A stretch of 64,000 nt of DNA from Wuchereria bancrofti. Taxonomy: Eukaryota > Nematoda > Chromadorea > Rhabditida > Onchocercidae. The stretch spans positions 7,192,303 to 7,256,302 of the forward strand of contig SSBO01000009.1 of the NCBI GenBank assembly GCA_005281725.1, given 5' to 3'. A program made the position numbers and the translations under genes. Under the pieces are notes generated by a model. That model was given only the letters and a program-made list of their open reading frames with translations. It made no database searches and was not told the origin of the DNA. Positions 49,886-59,906 of the stretch are shown piece by piece; position 1 is the first letter of the stretch, and each line of letters starts with the position of its first letter.

Positions 49886-52263
49886 CTCCATGAGATAAAC
49901 ATTGAGATCCTTATCAAGTACAAAATCAAAGCGGCTTAGTTCAAAGAATGATCTGCAAAGCTGGAACTTTTATTCTATTTCGTCATTTTAGTTTCATGAA
50001 ATTTTAAGTTTATCAGAACTTTTGTTAGCAAAATTTGCTCCAGCAGCGAGCTTTTTATTTTGCTGAGACTCAAAAACCTAAATTTTAGAGTTTTTTTTTT
50101 GAGGACTACAATTTTATGTGATCAAAATTATAGTAAGTACACTTTTCAATGCATTAGTTTTATTAGACTGCGCTTCAGAACTAATTGACAAGTTTTTTGT
50201 TCTAAATCTTTTCGACTTCAATCTTTTTTTTAAATCGCATTATGGGATACAAGTTGCCTGAAATTGTCCTAAAAGGTTATTTTTAAATCCCATTTATAAT
50301 CTCTTTTCCAATTAGTTCTGATATTGTAATAAGTGGTAAAGAGTAAGTGACTGATGAACTTTTTCGAAATAATGTGAAGTGAAAATTGAGTTTACAAGAG
50401 CAATAATTTCTTTGATACGATTCCAAATTAAATTTGAATCATTGCCTAATTCGGCAATGTATGCATTGAATGCATGTCGAAAAGTCATTTGTTGCTCACT
50501 ATAATGCTTCTTTAATGATGGCATCTGAAATTTAACACAGAATTATAAACGACTGAATTTTAAACGAAAAATTCTTTTGAAATCATTAGATGCTTAATCA
50601 CAGTTACCTCCCAACGTGGTGTATAGTTATCGCTAGTATTTATCGTTAGCATCAATTGGTTCGTAATCTTTGGAACAAAAACGCAGCAGCACATTTGCCA
50701 TGTAAGCGCTAAAAGCGGTAAAACTGAATTACCGTATAAATACCGATATCGAATTTACTGAAAAAAAAACAATCAATTGATGATGACCTTGTAGGGTTTG
50801 AAATAAAAACTTTCTGTCGACAATTATCATCTAACGTTACTTGTTTGTTTTTGTTATCAATCTATAGTGCTTATGGATTTTTTTATTTCCAACTTATCCT
50901 TCCAGAAAGAGCTTTTTTTTAAATCGAATATCTTTAGAAGAAACTGTTCTTTTTATTAAATTTAATACAATGACGGTTTTTATGGCATAATGCTTTTTCA
51001 GCAATCACAAAATATTGATAATATCTTTGTTGATCTTACTGATACTTTCATGTCTAACCAATTATCGATGAGAAATGGGCTCGATATATATTCGTGGATA
51101 AATGAATCATTATCCGAAAGATAGAACACTTTAACATTTCCTATTCTGATCCCATGATGTTCGTTTTTTTTCTTGACCCACAATTTATTTGGATGAGCGT
51201 TTGCATAATTCAAAAACTCATCTCGTTTTGCCGGTAAATCGAAAACTTTTGGTACTCCAAATGTTAAGCTTTCTTACCTAAAAGATGTACAAGTTAATAT
51301 CATTAATTTTAACCTTCTAATTATTTTTGGGAAATGATTTTTTCTCACTTTAATTTTTACTCCAGTTTGGTTTTATGAGATGAAATAAATTTAAAACATT
51401 TGTTGCTTTGAGCGCTACACTTCTTTTTCAAGTTTTAAAATTCACCTTGCTTCTGTAATATCCCGACCCAGTATATGATTCTCCTTTTGATAAGGCTGCA
51501 ATCTGGTTAAATGCAAGCTGAATAAAGGGTCATAAAATGAATATTCATGACTCTTTAGAACATCAAACGGGACATTTTCGGGTAATTTATCGATGTAAAG
51601 TTTATATCCAAGATTTTCAAAAATTTTGATTACATGCGGGAAATAATTCCGTAAGCTTTGAAATTTATGTTAATTTTATTATCCATGATGAAACGAAAGT
51701 TTTTCAAAAATAAATCCTAGCAATTTTTTCTTAATTGAAACTGTTGAGGTTTCCCGCACAAATTTTTTGATTTTAATAATAATTTTTGATAGAGAAATAC
51801 AAAATTAATAATGCTTTCTTTTATCGATTACATTGAGTCCCATCCATCCAAAATCCAAAGGAATCACTCATTTCATAACCAGCTATTCAGACCACTGATT
51901 GTCTTGCATTAATAAAGTTTTTCGAATATGTTGGTGAACCCATTTTCAGACTGCAATTTCGATTAGCTTTGAAAAGTTGAAATGAAATTAATAGAAGAAC
52001 TTTTTTTGAGATACAAATAGATGAAAGTCGAAGAAGGCGGTAATAGCCAAAAGGATAAATTTAAGGTAGAATAAAGTGAAAACAAGAAAAAAAAATTAAA
52101 TGATAGTTGTTTTTGAATATGAATAGAAATCAAGTAGTTACTTCCGTATCTCATCCAAATTGGTTCGTAAACATAGCAAATTAACCATTGTGAGAAAAAT
52201 ACCAAACAGTAAAACTGTGACGAGCAGATAAATTAGGCAGGGAAAGTGACGGACAACAAGCAT
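49886..52263 (-). pseudogene. ttll-15: TTLL15-like tubulin-tyrosine-ligase-family gene, broken exon and missing end
   Basis: Member of the tubulin tyrosine ligase-like family (tubulin amino-acid ligases). Minus-strand exons: 52142-52263 (ATG, signal anchor LIYLLVTVLLFGIFL), 51447-51655 (HVIKIFENLGYKLY, FDVLKSHEYSF), 51059-51268 (LWVKKKNEHHGIRI, HEYISSPFLID), 50608-50757 (KFDIGIYTVI, LLRFCSKDYEPIDANDKY, SDNYTPRWE), 50352-50524 (MPSLKKHYSEQQMTF, FNAYIAEL) and 49886-49952 (FFELSRFDFVLDKDLNVYLM). All joins are phase-consistent except inside 50608-50757. There the three family blocks lie in different frames, with stops between them (net one base short). The exon with the conserved NMSPN motif was not found downstream. 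It is probably a recent pseudogene; clustered base errors are the alternative. Confidence 0.75.
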
Positions 52264-53450
52264 TCAGAGTGATTTTGTTTTAAAAAATATCGCTTACCTA
52301 AAACATTATTTCGCATATGATACATGAAGCAAAAATGGAAATTTATCAAAGCTTATTGTTGATCTTAAGTTTTTAGTATGGAAAAAAAGCAGGCAAAGTT
52401 GTTTAAATTCTATAATATGTCATTCAGAAACTGCATTCATTCAGAAACTGTTCAAGACATCTGAGATCAATAGTTTCCCATGGACAGAATATTAGTGGAC
52501 ATTACTGTCGACAATGCATACTTAAATCGCAGCTATTCCTGAATTATATTTGCATACTATTCTGAAGTCAAAAAATTGCTTGATGTCTGAGTAACTGAGG
52601 TGATTTGAAATCATCCATACCGTACCACTGGACTAAACTGTAAGGGAAAGAACAGTGTACCATTTTGATGCAGAAAATGGTGATGGCGCAGAAGGATGTC
52701 AGCCATCGAGGCGCTTTTCAAGGACGTATGTTGATACGCTGTGATTGAAAAACGTCTAGCAGAAATTGTTCGTGACGGAACAAGAATAGAGACAGAAAAA
52801 TGTTATCACTTACTAATAATGTTATCACTTACTTCATCAAACATCACTTTTGACTTTCTTTAGTAAAGAACAAGCAAGAAGATATTACAATAACTTCTCA
52901 AATTATATTTATTATTTTTACTGGAATGAATGAGATTCAAAGCACATAATTCATTTTAATTATTCAATATACCAAATTGTTGTGCCCATCAAAAAGCGTA
53001 TACTTTAACTTTCTCATGCAAATTTCATTCTAAATTTTATTTCAAATACATGAATAATACTGTGGTACAGACTTAATAGAGTTTAAGGAATTCGAGATTG
53101 CAAGTGATTTTAGTATTCATTTCAATGTACGGGCGGTTCTTTTATTAAGCGGTGCGTCAAGAATGGTAATTTCTGTTCCCATCTACATTTCACGCAGTTC
53201 ACTTTTTCCTAAGCTCCATTTCACCTTATTCTTACTTAGTTAAACTTTTCACGTATAATTTAATGATAATAATTACAAAAAAACATATTTACAAAATCCG
53301 CTACTATTATGACCTCTACTAAGCAAAGCAATCAAAGCCAAAATTAACAAATACTTCTGAGCATTAAAGGAACTTCTAATCAGATGGTTATACATATGCT
53401 AGTTTTCGTTATTTCAAAACAGATCCATTGTTCTGTTTCATTTGTTTCAG
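52264..53450. other. Divergent intergenic region
   Basis: This lies between the TTLL15-like gene (-) and the cysteine-rich membrane protein (+). The first exon or exons of the latter should lie here but were not identified. No family resemblance was seen. Confidence 0.45.
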
Positions 53451-55076
53451 CCTAGTATCTCACATCAGAATCTTCAAAAGCGCTTGTTGCGTTATATTAG
53501 TCGTCGTAAACCTTGCAAATACTTATTGTTCATTCAATTTGGAATATTGGCTTTGCTCATTGGATTCTTTATACCGGTTATGCTATTACTAGACAATTCG
53601 AGGGTCAGCCTTTCCTACAAATTTAAAATGGACAGAACTATTTATTTGATTATCAGTATATACATATTACAGAAACAGTTAGCAACAATGAAAGCAGAAC
53701 ATCGAATCTATCAGACTTATGTTGGTTCAATAGCACTCACACACTGTCATTACTTGTATCCGCAGAAGTCTGAGGTACATCCAATCAACAACTATCTTTT
53801 TTCTACAACTTCGAGTTTATTTACAAAATATTTTACTATTTACTTTACATTTAATGTTATCAATTTTTATGATATATATATTAAATGTATCACCTACTTA
53901 TCTAGTTGAATACGTCATTATTCGGTAACAGCTTAGCACAAGTACTGAAGCCTAAAACAAGTCTTTATTAATAATAGAATGGTATAGAGTTCCTGAAGTT
54001 GTCAGCATGAAATTCCATTCTTATAATTATGTCAATAATTCTTATTTGCACGTAAAGATGTATAGAAATTGTTGATATTTCTTGAGCTACAAAAATGTAC
54101 ACTCATTTCTACGTGAAATTACTCGTCACTTTACATTTATCATAGGAATTATGTGATAAGCAGTGTGGAAGTTCAGCTTATATTGTGTTGAGATATGAAA
54201 ATTCTCTTGGAAATAAAATAGAATCAACTTGTCCTTCACTGATTCAAACGGTCAGTTAAATTCTTTGTAACTTTTTTCGATGGTAATTTCTCTCGAAAAT
54301 ACATGGCATGCTCTTTCTCTTTTCTCTCTCGTTTAAAAAAGAAAGACTACTTCAGCCTTAAATTTAAATTTTCCACGTTGTTAGAAAAGAGAAAATGAGA
54401 AGTATTTGAAGAACTGCGGAATGCTTCTACTTGATAAGGAAACATTTAACATAAGAGTTATCATTACTGCTGCAGGTGCCATGTCATCAAAAACCAGCTC
54501 GATGTAATCAGAAACTCCAGCTACGTCAATGTCCTGGAGTGAATGGAATTCATTTGCTAAAAAACCTTTCAATAACACCATTAACTATTTTCAAAGTTGG
54601 TTTGATTATAATGAATTCGGGAGAAGTTCCCGAGATTTATACCAGCTAGTTTTCACTTCTTCAATGTACTGTGAAGAATTAACGAATGGTAAATATATTA
54701 ATAACTGCTGCGCATATATTGTTAGGTGCCACTACTCAACATTTCTACAATAAAAGGGGAAATTGTATCCGCGCTGGAACTGTTTGCGGTGTGTCCTCGT
54801 TGCAGAATATATTCTCATTCATATAAGTAAGAATATATTTTCAACTTATACAACTTTATCATACCTCTTCACTTCTGTCATTTGTTTTTACTCTTTTTTT
54901 ATTTCGTGAATTCGCCATCTGACAGTAACAAACACATCTTCTTTTGCAGAAAATCAGACAACACATGTTACAGACAATTAGAAACGGTAAGAGAAGGTTG
55001 GCCGGAACAGTACCGCGTTTGTGACAGCGAGATACTAAGTGAAAACAAGATTTGTAATCCTTATGATGCTTTATAA
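53451..55076 (+). CDS. Single-pass membrane protein with cysteine-rich ectodomain, unrecognised
   Basis: Seven exons with consistent phases: 53451-53603, 53673-53774, 54146-54250, 54385-54475, 54512-54688, 54757-54826 and 54950-55076 (TAA). They give at least 274 residues. The first listed exon follows a TTTCAG acceptor without an ATG, so an upstream start exon is missing. A basic N-terminal part (NLQKRLLRYISRRKPCKY) precedes one transmembrane segment (about residues 30-50, IQFGILALLIGFFIPVMLLL). The rest is extracellular in character, with spaced cysteines (ELCDKQC, STCPS, NCGM, MYCEE, AVCPRC, NTCYRQ, RVCDS, KICNP). The topology fits a type II (N-in) protein. I do not recognise a named family. 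The regular cysteines suggest a disulphide-bonded ectodomain. Confidence 0.65.
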
Positions 55077-56255
55077 ATTGAAAATTTTAAAATCCCATTC
55101 AGTCATTTCCAGGCATTTTTCTATTATTTATCTATTTCTTTTTATCTGTTCTTTTTATTTCTTTTTATCTTTTTATCTGTTGTTATTATTAAAAACATTC
55201 TTGATAGCGCTGCCGTTATTAAAAAATAACCATCTTACTATCTTGAAATACACTTTTTTATAAATCCATCTCTTCGATTTTACCATCTGCTGAAACATTA
55301 GCATTGGAGGTATCCTATTAAAGAAACCAAAACAATTGACAACTGACAGCTAGCCACAAGTAATACTATTGAGATGGAACAACATCTGATGAAGAACTTA
55401 GATACAGTTCACCTCAATGTGACAGTTTTGTTCTTGTTCCCGAAGGACATACTGAAAACTAAAAGTGTTTCATAGTTGTAATAACTTTAAATGCATTCCG
55501 GCCATATCCATAGCATATTTTGCGCAAACATGCAACCCCACTCCAATTTCAAAGCTATTACCAAATTGATCCAAATCTCTAGCAAAGTGTCGATAGAATA
55601 AGATTTGCAAACCGCGATCACATCAGTCTGCCATCGTCATTTAGCGAAAGCACTTTAGCAAACCACCTCTGAGCCGGCGGCTTATACATGGACTGATTAA
55701 ATCACATATTATATCGCTGGGTAACAATGACAAAATTCAAGCGACCCTTCTACCAAAGTGGAAACCCAACCATTGCAGAGATGTAAAAAGAAAATCTTGA
55801 GATGTAGTCGTTTTCAATTCGGAACTGGGCAATTTCAATCTTTTAAAGCTTAATCTTTTCCACAAAACTTCTCTGGACTGCAAAAAGTGCGGATATGTTT
55901 TTTGAAATCACTTTTATACTTACTTTATAAAACAACAGTTTTGAAGTTCTAGCGATATGATAATAGCTGAAGTACAACAGCAGACACCTCTTGTTTTGAG
56001 ATTCAGAGGATTTAGAGCTCCACGACGAGACATTTTTTGGAAGTCAACATTTTGTCTAGTCCTTTATTCTTCACTAACTTTAGTTATATATTTATTTCCG
56101 ACCCAAATCCTCGAAAGTACTTTTCACCTACACCATCATTTCGTTATATTAAAGTCACTTTAAGGAGAAAAGAAGCTTTCGAAAGCAGAAAAAAATTTTG
56201 TCACTTAAAAAGATTCAAAATGACTAGTGATGTTTTAAATCTTTCAAAGCTTTGC
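55077..56255. other. Intergenic with a duplicated scrap of LIPT2
   Basis: No gene recognised. About 45 bp at 55838-55882 resemble 56239-56289, which spans the end of the LIPT2 last exon (shared TTCTCTGGACTGCAAA and TCCACAAAA). It looks like a short local duplication. The plus-strand open frames at 55957-56357 overlap LIPT2 antisense and are not called. Confidence 0.45.
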
Positions 56256-58053
56256 TTAATCCTTTCCACAAAATTTCTCTGGACTGCAAATTTTGACATC
56301 AAAATGGAATACCTCAGCAAACTTTTCGCAAAAAATTGGAAAAACATCATTTACTGAAACGTTTCTTCCCAGTTCTTGCGTTAGAGAAGTGACTTCTTTT
56401 CCAACTAAACCGCACGGTACAATCTGAAACTAATTTGATTGGGATATGTATGACAGAAATGTAAAATGTAAGAATTTATTTAGAGGTCAAGAAAGATTTT
56501 GGATAGACTTGATACTTTTGTCTTATCCCAATCCCTGATTCCGATTGAAATTTGGTCATCTGAATTTAAATGTTCTGGTGTTTGGACTTTAAAATATAAA
56601 GCATGAGACGGTTACAAACAAGGTCAGAAGAAAACAAATCGTATTTCCTGTGCAAGATCAAAAAATATGATTGGAGATACTAAACGCAATAAGATTTTAC
56701 CTGATGAAACCAGTTCAAATCCGTATTGCAGTTAAGTGCTAAGCCATGACTAACGATGCCATCGCGAACATTTATGCCAATTGCCGCTATTTTCCTCATA
56801 CCGTTTGCTAACCAAACTCCTAAAACTACTGATTTATAAAGTAAAACGATAGCAGCGAGTGAAATATAATCAATAACGTAATAATATAGTAAGGCACTGA
56901 TATATATCAGAGATTAACAAAATTTTTGGATGAGCTTGATAATTTTGTCTTGTTTCCAATGTCGATCTTGAAATTTGGTCATCTGAACTCACACGCACCA
57001 GAATTACTTCAATCATCTGGATTTTAATATACCATTAATATAGTTTGTTGCTTGGACTTTCCAATTTCCTCTTGTTATGCATCGCAATTATCCAATCGCT
57101 GTCAAAAATAAATGAGATGTAGTAAATGCACTGCCAAAGAACATTTTACTTAAAATCTCGAGACTTAACCTGTATTGGATGATCTATCTGCACCAAGCAA
57201 GCCGAAATCACGAACAGTTTTGATGATTGCCTCTTCGACAAGATATACATAACGGCGAACGCCTACAACAGTGGAATTCTGGTCCGGACCCTTCACATGC
57301 AAAGAATGGAGATCAACAATAGGGTAAACAACAAGCTGGCCAGGGCCATGAAATGTAATAAGTCCACCTCGCTTTGTCCTAGAAATCCAAATGCTCAAAC
57401 CAGAAAAAACTGAAGATGTATTGAGAAAATTAAAATCTGAACTAAATGTATGAAGAATAAAAGATTTAGAAAAGGAATATTCCCATCTTCCTAGAATTAG
57501 CTGAAGTTTTGGATTACCACTCATAAAAGTCTATTCAAACATGTTAAATAAATCAAATGCTGCACAATCATGCGCGCGAGAATCGATATATGTGATGCTT
57601 ATATTTTATCAAATACTTTAGTTTCAAAAATCCAAATTTTCTTTGAATTAAATATATTTACTCTCTACGCTCACTTTATCTTACACAACACATAAAAACT
57701 AAATACCGAAAGAAGTCAGCACCCAGTTTCTTCAACCGGTTTTCTTCATCTTTATTGTATTGCAAGTGCCTTATGCCAACAGTATAAACAGGTGTGTGTT
57801 CTAATAATAATAAGTAGCTCCTGAAATCTCATAAAAAACATATTTTTATTAATATAAGGATTTTTATAAATGTAAGGACCTAATGCAGAACATCAACTCA
57901 AACTTACTTTTTCATCGAATCAGATCCCAGTTTTCGTAAAGCAAGAAGTTTGTTAACATAACAATGCTGCTGTCTCAATCCATCAGCATAGGTAACTCGA
58001 CCTAACCATATTGCATCAGCGGCACTTCGCAATGAAAACGCATCAAACCGCAT
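56256..58053 (-). CDS. lipt-2: Mitochondrial lipoyl(octanoyl)transferase (LipB/LIPT2)
   Basis: Transfers octanoate from mitochondrial acyl carrier protein to lipoyl domains, first step of lipoate synthesis (family knowledge). Five exons on the minus strand: 57908-58053 (ATG at 58051-58053), 57707-57820, 57170-57378, 56701-56819 and 56256-56423 (TAA). Phases are consistent and give 251 residues. Family blocks: [28 protein letters not shown], then [15 protein letters not shown] with the conserved Lys, [15 protein letters not shown], and [14 protein letters not shown] with the catalytic Cys. Both catalytic residues (Lys of RKIAAIG, Cys of IVPCG) are present, so it should be active. The start lies about 140 bp after the stop of the mL42 gene on the same strand, a spacing typical of nematode operons whose downstream gene is trans-spliced. 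Confidence 0.93.
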
Positions 58054-58191
58054 ATCAAATCAAAATAAGAAGTCTCAAGTAGAAAAGAAATATCAAATAA
58101 ACAGTTTGATCTGATAAGAGATAAATTTAAGAAGCAACAATTAAAGACAACACAATGAGTTAGCACTATTCAAACAACTTTTCACGGATAA

Positions 58192-59434
58192 TCACTCGCG
58201 TCTCTTCGGGTTAGGTGCTGCTACCGAACGCAATCTTTCCTCACGGTATCTAAAAATGTGCTAGAAATTATTTTAGAATGAAACGGAAACATGAAATACT
58301 AGTTCCAATATATTGGCTAGACTAATTCAAACAAAAAAGATATTAGGCAAGTTTTGGTCTGCATAATACCTTTTGCAGAATATCTTTTCAGCTTGATCGA
58401 AGCTTCTAAAATATACAGCTTGCATACCTAGTTTTTCCAGACCAGGGTGAGATGCATGAAGAGATCTGTGACGCAGCATCTCCATATACGAAGAAATTTG
58501 GAAACTATTGTAGCCCAAGCTTCCCACACTCTCGAGGTTCGTATGAGTCACACAAATGCCTGTTTTTATGCCTGAATATTCTTCAAAAACTGCAAAATTA
58601 TACCTTGTATACCACTCGTGCTTTCCAGTATAAAATATTTCACGAAGTATATAATTACGAGGGCCTGTACGTGCAAGTGAACCTCCTAAATCAGCAATAC
58701 ACTCAGTCTCTTTATTCAGCGCACTCGAACCCTGCAAATTGAGAAAGATAAAATTCATTTAGATCACTAATTCTATCGATCTTACTTACTTAATTGTTTA
58801 TGAATGTTGAAACAAGAGAAATAAAAAAAAATTGTAACACTCCTATTAACTGCGCATTGCACATTTATACATTTGAGACCTCATCGATAAGCGGATCATA
58901 TTCTCCAAATTATACAAGAATAACCTGCTTCTGCGTCTCTATTTTCTTCAAATCAATGGGTTTGGAATGTTCGTAGGGGAACGACCTCTCCGGATGCCAG
59001 CAAGCAATTGTACCGCTCTTACAAATCACCGTACACGGTTTGCTGAAAATTCAGTTAAATTCACCAAAGATAATTTGAATTTAGCTATTCTAATTAATCT
59101 TCCCATCATATATTATTACTAGTTAACTACCTACAACTAATACTACTTCATTATCATTAACATTTTTGTGATCATTGCATCTTCTTTTAACGGGACATCC
59201 CTCCATTCAAATATTCGAACATCAAAATTTCTACATATTTCAAATCCTCAAATGGAATACTTCCAGGATAAAAGAAGAGATGCAGTGACGATATACTAAT
59301 GATAGCTTCCTCCACAGCCATTAAAGCTTAAAATGTTACCTCAAGTCGATCTCGCCGTAATTGCTGTATCTTCGCAATAACCGTTCATGAATTACTCGTG
59401 GTAGCAAGATATATCGACTGGCAGAGCGAAACAT
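58192..59434 (-). CDS. mrpl-42: Mitochondrial ribosomal protein mL42 (MRPL42)
   Basis: Component of the mitochondrial large ribosomal subunit. Four exons on the minus strand: 59340-59434 (ATG at 59432-59434), 58925-59042, 58604-58731 and 58192-58249 (TGA). Phases agree and give 132 residues. The N-terminus (MFRSASRYILLPR) looks like a mitochondrial presequence. Similarity to human MRPL42 is clear: GTIACWHPERSFPYEHSKPI, then LREIFYTGKHEWYTRYREER and an NPKRRE tail, against TIVCYHP..PYEHTKPI and MFFTTKHRWYP. The last intron (58250-58603) is open in the same frame for most of its length, with a second possible donor about 230 bp further on, so a longer form is conceivable. It heads the operon-like pair with LIPT2, and both products act in mitochondria. 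Confidence 0.88.
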
Positions 59435-59906
59435 CACCTCTACTTATCTCTCCCCACAATATAAGTATTCTCCAGGTCCCACTTCCATCTAAATAGAAAA
59501 TTACTCCAATGGGTTTGAATTTGACGGGCCGCATTCCCTCCTATCGGGCGTATCAGCACTTACGTTGATTTACGTGGCTGCGTGGTAATTGTTAGCAGTG
59601 GAGTAAATTGTAGCGTGATATCGAAGTGCTTACCACTTTACCTTACCATGCATTAAGGGAAATGAACTACTGATGTAATGAAGTATGGATGTGATAATTA
59701 TAGTATGTATTCGTATGTAATTATACTATGTATTCATTTTATCATTTCTTCACTACTTTTTTCTCACATTTTCAAAACTGTTTATATTAATAGTAGAGAC
59801 GATAGTAAAGATGGGGGAGTGAGAGAGAAGTAATTGTACTTTGCAAGCAGTGTTTATTTTCATTTTACTTTTATTGTACTGTATTATTTCAATTTCCAGT
59901 TTACTA
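59435..59906. promoter_or_regulatory. Divergent promoter region between mL42 and LEO1
   Basis: A 472-bp stretch separates the start codons of mL42 (-) and LEO1 (+), so both promoters must lie here unless first exons are missing. An AATTTCCAG at about 59891-59899, eight bases before the LEO1 ATG, is a good candidate spliced-leader acceptor. No core promoter element can be named with confidence. Confidence 0.45.

Noticed and set aside
58452..58742. Plus-strand open frame of 96 codons
   Set aside because: Antisense shadow of the mL42 exon and its open intron.
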